The position numbers and the translations under genes are program-made. Shown here one piece after another: positions 1-6,048 of a stretch of 7,331 nucleotides of DNA. The first letter of the stretch is position 1. The number at the start of each line of letters is the position of its first letter. The notes under the pieces are model-generated. The model saw nothing but the letters and a program-made list of their open reading frames with translations, made no database searches and was not told the DNA's origin. Origin of the DNA: Methanosarcina sp. (GTDB lineage Archaea > Halobacteriota > Methanosarcinia > Methanosarcinales > Methanosarcinaceae); the NCBI GenBank assembly GCA_013331265.1, contig DUGS01000200.1, positions 3,957 to 11,287 on the forward strand, in the 5' to 3' direction.

Positions 1-36
1 AGTCCTGAAACCAGATTGGAGGTAAAATTTCCGGGT

Positions 37-720
37 TTACATATCCGAAAAGGCTTTTAATGTTCTCCTTGCGTTTTCGAGCATATTGTGGTTGTTATTG
101 AAGTAAATATAGATTTTTTCACGCCCGAATTCATTAATTTTCCTTACGGTTTCTTCTATTTCTTCCTGAGAATAATTATAGTTATACCAGTTTTCTTTTC
201 CGTGCATTCTCATATATACGATTTTTCCTGGAAATATGCGGTTAATGTAATCCGGGGAGTCTACAGATACCAGGATAACCTCCTTCAGGAACTCGGCACA
301 AAGCTCATCATTCCCGAGCAACTCCGCATTCCTTATTTCCAGAGCAAACCTTTCTCCAAGCCCTGTTTCTTCTGCAAAATTGAGGGCTCTTTCAATGTCA
401 TTGAACTTTGGCGGCGCCTGAAAAAGGTAGAAATCAATAAGGTGATCCAGGGGTTCGAATAGTCCCCTAAATCTTTCCCAAATTTCAAGAGCACTCTCAC
501 TAAACTGGCGCCAGTGGGTTATGGACCTGTGGACTTTTACGCTCCACCTGAGACCTGCACCTTTTGTGCTCCAGCTTTTTATGTTATTGGGAAAAGGAAA
601 CCTGTAAAAACTTGAATTGAGCTCTATAGAATTCAGGCCTGAGTTTTCTACAAACCAATCAAGGTTTTTCTTTTTATTCCACTCATAATACCAGCCGCTT
701 GTACCCACAAAAGCATCCAT
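37..720 (-). CDS. DUF72 (YecE-like) family TIM-barrel protein
   Basis: A 227-residue protein that matches the DUF72/YecE family along its whole length. Visible family motifs are GTSGW (residues 6-10), IELNSSFYRFP (32-42), VKVHRSITH (61-69), FQAPP (100-104), ALEIR (126-130, the usual VEFR position), YMRMHG (169-174) and YFNNN near 206-210. The family folds as a TIM barrel with a conserved polar pocket; its biochemical role is not established, so none is assigned. There is no signal peptide or membrane segment, so it should be cytosolic. The ATG at 718-720 is preceded by AAGGGGAT, a fair Shine-Dalgarno, a few bases upstream, and the GTSGW motif sits at the very N-terminus as in other members, which supports this start. 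A candidate 31-codon ORF ends 9 bases upstream on the same strand. It is slightly shorter than many bacterial members but appears complete. Confidence 0.9.
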   Translation of the reverse strand: MDAFVGTSGWYYEWNKKKNLDWFVENSGLNSIELNSSFYRFPFPNNIKSWSTKGAGLRWSVKVHRSITHWRQFSESALEIWERFRGLFEPLDHLIDFYLFQAPPKFNDIERALNFAEETGLGERFALEIRNAELLGNDELCAEFLKEVILVSVDSPDYINRIFPGKIVYMRMHGKENWYNYNYSQEEIEETVRKINEFGREKIYIYFNNNHNMLENARRTLKAFSDM

Positions 721-729
721 ATAATCCCC

Positions 730-825
730 TTACAGGTATCGGGCTGCTAACAGATGTATTAAACCTGCAAGCTTACCGTATTTGCAGAAAAGGCCCTTAT
801 CGTGTTCAATAATTACAGAACTCAT
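730..825 (-). CDS. Candidate 31-residue small protein or leader ORF upstream of the DUF72 gene
   Basis: An ATG at 823-825 opens a 31-codon frame ending with TAA at 730-732. The product starts MSSVIIEHDKGLFCKYGKL and ends in a hydrophobic, mildly basic tail (LAGLIHLLAARYL). A GGTG stretch lies about 7 bases upstream of the ATG. The stop is 9 bases before the ATG of the DUF72 gene, so the two would be co-transcribed and possibly translationally coupled. I recognise no family. It may be a genuine small protein, a leader peptide, or the decayed start of a lost gene. A chance ORF of this length is common, so confidence is low; the position and ribosome site are the reasons for listing it. Confidence 0.3.
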   Translation of the reverse strand: MSSVIIEHDKGLFCKYGKLAGLIHLLAARYL

Positions 826-883
826 ACTAAACACCAACTTTATTCTCAAATAAGTATTTAGAACTCTTTTCTAAGATCAAAAA

Positions 884-901
884 CTCGATCTATAATTCGA
901 G
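884..901. repeat. 18-bp palindrome CTCGA-N8-TCGAG, possible operator
   Basis: CTCGA at 884-888 and TCGAG at 897-901 are a perfect 5-bp inverted repeat around TCTATAAT. It lies downstream of the inferred minus-strand start site, in the leader of the small ORF/DUF72 transcript, where a repressor dimer could bind or an RNA hairpin could form. There is no second copy in the window, so the regulatory role is only a possibility. Confidence 0.3.
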
Positions 902-957
902 ATACGGTCTTTAGAGAAGTGATTTTGAGTTTTGGGACCTGCTCATTAATATTGGTT

Positions 958-987
958 TCTTATTTATAGTTCTCTATATATTATATT
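958..987. promoter_or_regulatory. Back-to-back archaeal TATA boxes (divergent promoter region)
   Basis: On the minus strand CTATAAATA reads across about 961-969 and would place a start site near 935, upstream of the small ORF and the DUF72 gene. On the plus strand CTATATATTATATT at 974-987 would start transcription near 1005, upstream of the GH130 gene. Both resemble archaeal TBP sites. Upstream BRE elements are not clear, and the start sites are inferred from the usual 22-27 base spacing. Confidence 0.45.
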
Positions 988-1221
988 TTCCTAAACATTA
1001 AATTACCTCAAAGCAATCAACCAAATCTTTATGTGGATGAGTAGAGAATTCAGGGCATTGGGGGTAGTTTATCTACGCAGAGTGGTAGCATTGATGGATA
1101 AATTGATAGTCTTTTGTTATTGCTTACTTATTTTGGCAAAATCGATGGAACTATTTATGAAAATAAGTTACTAATGTGTGAAAATATACCGACGTTATTT
1201 TGCGGTGGGGGTCTAAGTAAA

Positions 1222-3156
1222 ATGGTCAAGCTACTAAGATATCCCGGTAATCCAATATTAGTGCCTGATGAAGAACATTCATGGGAACGTGATGCTGCAT
1301 TTAATGGGTGTGTTACGCAGGTTGACGGTACATACCACATGGTATACCGCGCACATTCTTCTCAGATGAGGCACGAAGGAATGGATATGAAAATCTCTTC
1401 CATCGGATATGCGCAAAGTAAAGACGGGTTGAACTTTGGAGATCATAAATTGCTTATACAACCAGAAGAAAAATGGGAGATATTCGGTGCTGAAGATCCG
1501 CGAATTACGTTTTTAAATGAAAAATATTATATTTTTTATACGGCTTTGTCTGTATATCCTTTTTCCGCGAATGGCATTAAGCTTGCTGTAGCAGTGAGTA
1601 AGGATCTGGAAAAGTTCGAAAAACATCTTGTAACTACTTTTAATTCAAAAGCAATGGGTCTGTTTTCCGATTTGGTAGATAGGAAAATGGCAGCTTTGTT
1701 GACAGTTCATACCGATATTCCTCCGGCAAAAATAGCGCTTGCTTTATTTGATAAAGAGGAAGACATCTGGTCCCCTGGATATTGGGAAAACTGGTATAAT
1801 AACATTAACTCTCATTTTCTACATTTACTCCGAGATCTGCGGGATCAGGTAGAGATTGGTTCACCTCCGATTAAGACAGAGGATGGATGGCTTGTGATCT
1901 ATTCTTATATACGTAATTATATGTTAGATAATGAAATTTTTGGAATAGAAGCAGTATTGCTGGATCTGAAAGATCCCCGAAAAATTATAGGCAGAACAGA
2001 TTATCCGCTTCTTACTCCAGAAATGGACTATGAGCTTCTGGGCAATGTGCCTAACATTGTCTTCCCCTCAGGAGCTCTGGTAAAAGATAAAACATTATAT
2101 GTTTATTATGGAGCAGCCGATACTAAATGTGCTGTTGCCACCTGTTCTCTAGATGATCTTTTACATGATATGAGACCCAGGCCTCAATCATATGGTATAA
2201 ACAAAAGAGGTGACGGGCTGAAACTCTCCCGCTACGAAGGAAATCCGATCATCTCATCTATTCTTGAATTGGATTGGCAAGCAAAGGGTACTTTTAATCC
2301 TGCGGTAATATATGAGGATAGGAAATTCCATATCGTATACCGTGCTCAATCAAAGGACGGTGCTTCAGTTTTAGGGTATGCAATAAGCTCTGATGGCTTT
2401 CATATCGATGAAAATTTGGATTATCCTATTTATGTACCCAGAGAACCATTTGAAATAAAACCCCCACATGTAGAAGGAAATTCTGGATGTGAAGACCCCC
2501 GAATTTCAAAGATCGGAAACAAATATTATATGGTCTATACAGCTTTTGATGGAATAAATCCCCCACGTGTTGCAATAACATCAATAAATGTCGATGATTT
2601 TTTGAAGAGAAACTGGAAGTGGGAAAAGCCGGTAATTATCTCATCACCCGATATCGATGATAAAGACGCATGTATCGTAGAAGGTAAAATTACCGGAACT
2701 TATCTTGTTTTTCATAGGCTGGGAGGTTCTATTTGGCTGGAAATAACAAGAGATTTGAATTTTAGTGGTCAGAGGTACCTGGCAGGTAAGGTGCTTATTT
2801 CTCCAAGAAAAAATAAATGGGATAATGTAAGATTGGGCATCGCCGGTCCTCCTCTGGAGACGGATAAAGGCTGGTTGCTGCTTTATCATGGAATTTCAGA
2901 GCCGGACTTTAAATATAAGATGGGGGCACTTCTTTTGGATTATAAAGATCCAAACAACATCATCGGCAGGAGCGATTATCCCATTCTGGAACCTGAGACG
3001 ATATATGAGATTGAAGGGCAAGTTCCGAATGTTGTTTTTTCTTGCGGTTCGGTTATTCTTAAAGGTCAATTGTATGTTTATTATGGTGGGGGAGACCGGA
3101 TAATAGGAGTAGCTACAATGCCTCTTGAGAACCTTTTGAATAACCTGCAGAAATAA
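1222..3156 (+). CDS. Tandem two-domain GH130-type glycosidase/phosphorylase-like protein
   Basis: A 644-residue protein made of two successive five-bladed beta-propeller repeats of the GH130 (mannoside phosphorylase/mannosidase) type. Each half opens with LxRYxGNPI and ends with YVYYG(A/G)(A/G)D. Half 1 covers about residues 1-315, half 2 about 330-644. Both keep EDPR (91-94 and 424-427), the motif with the aspartate proposed as proton donor in GH130. Half 2 also has FNPA (358-361), KDA (481-483), HR (498-499), GPP (542-544) and YHG (555-557), the set expected of phosphate-binding members. Half 1 has FNG, SKA, HT and YSY at the matching places, so it is probably altered or inactive. Substrate is unknown; beta-mannosides are typical for the family. 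There is no signal peptide, so it is probably cytosolic. ATG 1222 is chosen because the family-like sequence begins there and GGTGGGGG lies just upstream; the frame stays open to a TTG at 1114 without homology-like sequence. It appears monocistronic, with a terminator directly downstream. Confidence 0.88.
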   Translation: MVKLLRYPGNPILVPDEEHSWERDAAFNGCVTQVDGTYHMVYRAHSSQMRHEGMDMKISSIGYAQSKDGLNFGDHKLLIQPEEKWEIFGAEDPRITFLNEKYYIFYTALSVYPFSANGIKLAVAVSKDLEKFEKHLVTTFNSKAMGLFSDLVDRKMAALLTVHTDIPPAKIALALFDKEEDIWSPGYWENWYNNINSHFLHLLRDLRDQVEIGSPPIKTEDGWLVIYSYIRNYMLDNEIFGIEAVLLDLKDPRKIIGRTDYPLLTPEMDYELLGNVPNIVFPSGALVKDKTLYVYYGAADTKCAVATCSLDDLLHDMRPRPQSYGINKRGDGLKLSRYEGNPIISSILELDWQAKGTFNPAVIYEDRKFHIVYRAQSKDGASVLGYAISSDGFHIDENLDYPIYVPREPFEIKPPHVEGNSGCEDPRISKIGNKYYMVYTAFDGINPPRVAITSINVDDFLKRNWKWEKPVIISSPDIDDKDACIVEGKITGTYLVFHRLGGSIWLEITRDLNFSGQRYLAGKVLISPRKNKWDNVRLGIAGPPLETDKGWLLLYHGISEPDFKYKMGALLLDYKDPNNIIGRSDYPILEPETIYEIEGQVPNVVFSCGSVILKGQLYVYYGGGDRIIGVATMPLENLLNNLQK

Positions 3157-3159
3157 ATC

Positions 3160-3188
3160 CGGCTGGATGGGTTAGCCGATCATTTTTT
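3160..3188 (+). terminator. Hairpin plus T6 terminator after the GH130 gene
   Basis: CGGCT (3160-3164) and AGCCG (3174-3178) form a 5-bp stem with a 9-base loop, followed after four bases by six T residues at 3183-3188. It lies 4 bases past the GH130 stop codon. Oligo-T ends are effective in archaea, so transcription of the glycosidase gene probably ends here. Confidence 0.6.
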
Positions 3189-3224
3189 AACGCAAGACGG
3201 CGTACCAGGAAACGTTACATGCTA

Positions 3225-3240
3225 AAAAAAAAGTATATAA
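3225..3240 (+). promoter_or_regulatory. TATA box preceded by an A-tract, candidate promoter of a non-coding RNA
   Basis: A run of A residues leads into GTATATAA (TATA core at 3234-3240), which resembles an archaeal BRE/TATA pair. Spacing of 22-27 bases puts a start site at about 3260-3265. It lies downstream of the GH130 terminator and no ORF follows, so any transcript would be non-coding and would run into the hairpin and T5 at 3456-3475. Confidence 0.45.
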
Positions 3241-3281
3241 TCGTTGTTTATTTATACTCCTGGCACATATCTATAATTGAT

Positions 3282-3457
3282 CCATAAGGTCAGTCCCAGA
3301 TCTATGAAGAAGACGTACGAAGAAAGTATGTAACTTAAATAGGTAATGACTTGACTAAGTAGTAACTTAACTGAGTAATGACTTAATAAGCATAACTTAA
3401 ATAAGCATAACTTAACTAAGTAAAGAACTACATTAAATTGTGGATCAGACCTTATGG
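3282..3457. repeat. Inverted repeat pair flanking the tandem array
   Basis: CCATAAGGTC at 3282-3291 is the exact reverse complement of GACCTTATGG at 3448-3457. Extending to 24 bases each way (3276-3299 against 3440-3463) gives 18 of 24 matching positions by hand comparison. The arms are 156 bases apart and bracket the array, which argues that arms and array belong to one element. No target-site duplication is evident outside the arms. Confidence 0.6.
3326..3420 (+). repeat. Six imperfect tandem repeats, consensus GTAATAACTTAACTAA
   Basis: Units by inspection: 3326-3342, 3343-3358, 3359-3374, 3375-3389, 3390-3404 and 3405-3419, followed by a decayed seventh beginning at 3420. Each has a 5' GTA or GCA part and a core resembling ACTTAACTAA. 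The last two differ at a single base (GCATAACTTAAATAA and GCATAACTTAACTAA). The period of 15-17, lack of spacers and many stop codons exclude a CRISPR array and a coding repeat. Possible roles are protein binding in DNA or repeated motifs in an RNA. Confidence 0.7.
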
Positions 3458-3475
3458 GTCACTAGGACCCTTTTT
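3456..3475 (+). terminator. Hairpin GGGTC-ACTAG-GACCC followed by T5
   Basis: GGGTC (3456-3460) pairs with GACCC (3466-3470) across a 5-base loop, and five T residues follow at 3471-3475. It is a plausible plus-strand terminator for the candidate RNA. Its left arm overlaps the right arm of the larger inverted repeat by two bases, so the two structures compete. Confidence 0.45.
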
Positions 3476-3500
3476 AACACTTCATTTTGTTTCCTTTCAT

Positions 3501-3530
3501 TTTATCTCATATTATCTCATTTTATCTCTC
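3501..3530. repeat. Three tandem 10-bp pyrimidine-rich repeats
   Basis: TTTATCTCAT, ATTATCTCAT and TTTATCTCTC lie head to tail. The surrounding 3480-3545 is T/C-rich on the plus strand and may simply act as a T-rich termination zone for plus-strand transcripts. On the minus strand it is purine-rich and lies about 110 bases past the kinase stop codon. Confidence 0.5.
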
Positions 3531-3641
3531 TTTACTTCATTTTGGTTTTGATCATGTATGCAATCATCGCAGGCATCATTCGGCAACGAAATCAGGGTTA
3601 ATTGTAGCAAAGTTTTTTGCCGGGCTTTCACACCATTTTCC

Positions 3642-5642
3642 TTATAAGCCGGTTTCTCTGAACCTTATCCGGAATTCGGTTCCTGTCCCTCTTACAAGGT
3701 CAATGCTGCCTTCTACCTGTTCCACAAGTATATTTACGAGTTGAAGTCCGAGAGAAGAAGTGTTCCTGAAATCAATATTCTCAGGAAGGCCCACACCATT
3801 ATCAGAAACAATCAGCAAAAATTCAGAGGCATCACAACTGCCAGGGCTTTTGTTGCCATCTCTGGCTCTGCCGCTATTTATCCTGTGGAGCTTGATCTGG
3901 ATTTTCCCACTTCTGCCCCTGGGAAAAGCGTGTTTTAAAGAGTTTGATACAAGTTCATTGACGATGATGCCCAGCGGAATTCCTGTGTCCATCCCGAGAA
4001 GCACACTTTCTGTATCCAGCTTTAAGTGAATGTCTTCTCTGCCTACAATATATGACCTGAAAAGTTCATTCACCAATTTTTGGATATACGCTTCAAAATT
4101 AAAGGTTTCCACATTCCTCATTTCTCTGGTTTTGTAAAGTTCTTCATGGATCAGGGACATTGATATGACGCGGGCCTGGCTGTCCTGAAAAGCCTCCTTT
4201 ACTTTTATATCACTGAAGTGGTCTGCCTGGAGGCTTAACAGGGAGGATATTACCTGCAGATTATTCTTAATACGGTGGTGTATCTCTTTTTTGCGAATTT
4301 GTTCGGATTTTAATAGAGCTTGCTCTGCTTTTTTGCGTTCGGTAATATCAAGTGCTACTCCCACAATCCCTATAACATTCCCTCCCACATCACTGTAAGT
4401 AGCCTTGTGGATAAGGAAATTCCTTATTTCACCGTCGGTGCACCTAATCTGTACTTCATGAGGCAGACTTATTCCTTCATTCAGCAGCAGCCTATCGTAA
4501 TCTTCGGAAATCCTGATCATTTCTTCCGAGAATTGGTCCTTAAACTCATACACGGAATGCCCTATGACTTTTTCTTTGGGTAGGCCAAGGAGACGGCGGG
4601 CAAACATCTCATTGCAGCCCTGGTAAATATAGTCCAGGTTCCTGTAAAACACAGGAGAAGGTATTGCATCAATAAATGTTTCCAGAAAACTGATGTTGTT
4701 TTGAAGAGCTTTTTCAACCTGTCTACGCCCTATAATTTCCTGGGAAAGCTTTTCGTTTATTTTTGTAAGTTCGGCAGTCCTTTCTCTTACGAGTTCTTCA
4801 AGGTGTTCCTTATACTGGCCTAGTTCTTTTTCAGCACGTCTGCGCTCAATTGTTTCTGCCATCAAAAGAGAAACTGACTTGAGAAAATAAGTTTCATCTG
4901 AGATAAACTTCCTTTTTTTCGTGGAATGGACGCTAAGTATTCCAAAGGGTTTTTCCATGCTTCCTATCACAACACTTGCTCCACTAACCACTCCGTGAGT
5001 CCTCAGAAGTTCCGGTTTCTTAAAGCGTTTCTCTTCTGCAAAGTCCTCTACAATCACAGGTGTCCCAGAAATCAGGGTATATCCTGCCTGTGATTCCTTT
5101 TCTCTCCCTACAATGGCTTTTCCCACAAGCCCGGGTTTCCACCCGGTCCCGGCTCTTAGCAGGAAGTTTCCGTCGGGCATAAGTTCCAGAATTTTGCAAT
5201 ACTCCAGTTCCAGGGTACTTGCAATCAGCTTTACGCTCTCGTCCATGAAGTCCTGAAGGCTTTTACATACAAGGCTAATTCTTTCTATTTTATAGAGGGT
5301 ATTATACTGCTTTTCCTTAATTCTTAGTTTTTCTTCAAGCTCCTTCTGTCCGCTTATATCGAATCCGTAAATGTTTACACTCCAATCTTCAGGTTGAGGA
5401 TGAAAAGAAACCAGGTAGATGCTTTTTTCAGCTTCGACTTCCATTATTTCCAGGCTTTTCCGGGAAACTGCTTTTTGTACAATGTCTACTATAAAGGAAG
5501 GCAGTTTTTCTCCAACTTTTGCACCCCACTCATGCAATAGGGGTTCACCCGCCTTATTTGAATAGAGAACTGTCCCATCCTTTTCCACACAGAGCACAGG
5601 ATTCGGATTCATTGCCGGAAGTTGCCCAATTTTTGTTTCCAT
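3642..5642 (-). CDS. Soluble sensor histidine kinase (PAS-GAF-coiled coil-PAS-HisKA_2-HATPase)
   Basis: A 666-residue two-component sensor kinase. Domain order from the ATG at 5640-5642: PAS (about 8-110), GAF (about 117-267, with AGYTLISGTPVIVEDF-type core), a charged coiled coil (268-315), a second PAS (about 318-440, ending in the usual DITERKKAE), HisKA_2 dimerisation domain (450-525) and an ATPase domain. The H-box EIHHRIKNNLQ puts the phospho-acceptor at His456. ATP-binding motifs are NELVSN (562-567), DNGVG (614-618), GLQLV (632-636) and GTGTEF (652-657). All key residues are present, so it should be active. No membrane segment is visible, so it senses a cytosolic signal; the ligand is unknown. 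No response regulator is adjacent, which is common for archaeal kinases of this type. A GTG eight codons earlier (5664-5666) is open, but GAGAGGG lies 6 bases before the ATG and no ribosome site precedes the GTG. A hydrophilic loop (about 588-606) extends the ATPase domain. Confidence 0.92.
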   Translation of the reverse strand: METKIGQLPAMNPNPVLCVEKDGTVLYSNKAGEPLLHEWGAKVGEKLPSFIVDIVQKAVSRKSLEIMEVEAEKSIYLVSFHPQPEDWSVNIYGFDISGQKELEEKLRIKEKQYNTLYKIERISLVCKSLQDFMDESVKLIASTLELEYCKILELMPDGNFLLRAGTGWKPGLVGKAIVGREKESQAGYTLISGTPVIVEDFAEEKRFKKPELLRTHGVVSGASVVIGSMEKPFGILSVHSTKKRKFISDETYFLKSVSLLMAETIERRRAEKELGQYKEHLEELVRERTAELTKINEKLSQEIIGRRQVEKALQNNISFLETFIDAIPSPVFYRNLDYIYQGCNEMFARRLLGLPKEKVIGHSVYEFKDQFSEEMIRISEDYDRLLLNEGISLPHEVQIRCTDGEIRNFLIHKATYSDVGGNVIGIVGVALDITERKKAEQALLKSEQIRKKEIHHRIKNNLQVISSLLSLQADHFSDIKVKEAFQDSQARVISMSLIHEELYKTREMRNVETFNFEAYIQKLVNELFRSYIVGREDIHLKLDTESVLLGMDTGIPLGIIVNELVSNSLKHAFPRGRSGKIQIKLHRINSGRARDGNKSPGSCDASEFLLIVSDNGVGLPENIDFRNTSSLGLQLVNILVEQVEGSIDLVRGTGTEFRIRFRETGL

Positions 5643-5710
5643 TTTTTCCCTCTCTGGCCCCCTCACTTAGATGAGACCATATGCTGATTCTTCAAAGAGT
5701 GGTGAAAATA

Positions 5711-5721
5711 AATTTATATTC
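5711..5721 (-). promoter_or_regulatory. TATA box for the histidine kinase gene
   Basis: On the minus strand the bases read GAATATAAATT. A start site 25 bases on, near 5690, gives a 5' leader of about 45-50 bases before the ATG at 5642. That is a normal arrangement and a further argument for that gene being its own transcription unit. Confidence 0.5.
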
Positions 5722-5917
5722 TAATTATTACTTGGTTTATCTTTGTTCTTTTATTTTTTGTTCCGTCATATCTATTTTAGCTTCAATACTTTTTATTCTA
5801 TGGAGGTTGATCCTGATTTTTCTTCCATTCTTGTAATTATCTTATAATTTTTTTGTTGTGGCTAATTTTTAGATCACTATATAGTATATTTATGTATATT
5901 TATTCTATTAAGGATAT

Positions 5918-5977
5918 CTATATATATCTGCCTGCATATTATTGTATGTCGAAGAGAACCAATAATACAAATATAAA
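5918..5977 (+). promoter_or_regulatory. Two alternative TATA boxes for the 70-residue gene
   Basis: CTATATATATC (5918-5928) would start transcription near 5950, with a leader of about 100 bases. AAATATAAA (5969-5977) would start near 5998, with a leader of about 50 bases. The second resembles the archaeal consensus better and gives the more usual leader length, but the sequence alone does not decide between them. Confidence 0.4.
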
Positions 5978-6035
5978 CTATGTAGAAAATTGAATAAAAA
6001 TTAAAATTAAAAACAAAATGAATACAAAATAAAAA

Positions 6036-6043
6036 GAGGTGAT
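6036..6043 (+). promoter_or_regulatory. Strong Shine-Dalgarno GAGGTGAT
   Basis: The eight bases fully complement the archaeal 16S rRNA 3' end (CACCUCC region) and lie 5 bases before the ATG at 6049. It is the best ribosome site in the window and fixes the start of the 70-residue protein, implying efficient translation. Confidence 0.85.
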
Positions 6044-6048
6044 AAAAA

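Larger units (their letters stand above)
721..1221. other. Divergent intergenic region between the DUF72 gene and the GH130 gene
   Basis: About 500 AT-rich bases separate the two divergent genes. It contains the candidate small ORF next to the DUF72 gene, a palindrome at 884-901, back-to-back TATA-like boxes at 958-987, and then about 200 bases that would form the 5' leader of the GH130 mRNA. In that leader an open frame from ATG 1031 to TAA 1174 (47 codons) encodes a hydrophobic stretch (KLIVFCYCLLILAK) but has no Shine-Dalgarno and overlaps upstream in-frame codons of the GH130 gene, so it is not called as a gene. Confidence 0.6.
3262..3475 (+). ncRNA. Candidate roughly 210-nt non-coding RNA with closing stem and internal repeats
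   Basis: The unit has its own TATA box upstream, a 10-bp perfect inverted repeat near its ends (CCATAAGGTC at 3282-3291, GACCTTATGG at 3448-3457) that could form a closing stem, an internal array of six 15-17 base repeats, and a hairpin with T5 at the end. An alternative pairing, TGATCC (3279-3284) with GGATCA (3442-3447), overlaps the first stem, so two exclusive folds are possible. The hairpin at 3456-3470 also shares bases with the right arm, giving a further competing fold. There is no coding potential. It matches no RNA family I can name. It could instead be a miniature transposable element remnant. The ends are inferred. Confidence 0.35.
3157..3641. other. Gene-free gap holding a structured repeat element
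   Basis: The space between the convergent 3' ends of the GH130 gene and the histidine kinase gene has no ORF of note; the repeat array carries stop codons in all forward frames. It contains in order: the GH130 terminator, a TATA box (3234-3240), an inverted repeat (3282-3291 with 3448-3457) enclosing a short tandem array, a terminator-like hairpin (3456-3475), and a T/C-rich stretch with three 10-base repeats. From about 3540 to the kinase stop codon at 3642 I see nothing functional. Confidence 0.7.
5643..6048. other. AT-rich divergent gap between the kinase and the 70-residue gene
   Basis: About 405 bases with no credible gene. It holds a minus-strand TATA box for the kinase near 5711-5721 and plus-strand TATA-like runs at 5918-5928 and 5969-5977 for the 70-residue gene. 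The middle part (5740-5880) is T-rich on the plus strand with no clear structure. The A-rich run 5985-6035 leads into the ribosome binding site. Confidence 0.6.

Noticed and set aside
88..462. Plus-strand open frame of 124 codons
   Set aside because: It is antisense to the DUF72 gene, rich in Phe/Ile/Val from reversed codons, and has no ribosome site. The minus-strand frame shows clear family motifs.
3326..3420. Possible CRISPR array
   Set aside because: The repeats are 15-17 bases, imperfect and directly abutting, with no unique spacers and no cas genes.
3554..3601. 15-codon ORF starting MYAIIAG, reminiscent of Rossmann-fold N-termini
   Set aside because: It is too short, has no ribosome site, and stops before any further motif. 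It could be a gene stub, but nothing supports that.
5643..5666. GTG start extending the histidine kinase by eight residues
   Set aside because: The GTG has no Shine-Dalgarno. The following ATG has GAGAGGG at proper spacing, and the added residues are not part of the PAS domain.
5805..5815. GGTTGATCCTG, identical to the universal 5' part of 16S rRNA
   Set aside because: Only 11 bases match, and the sequence that follows is AT-rich and unlike 16S. It is treated as chance.
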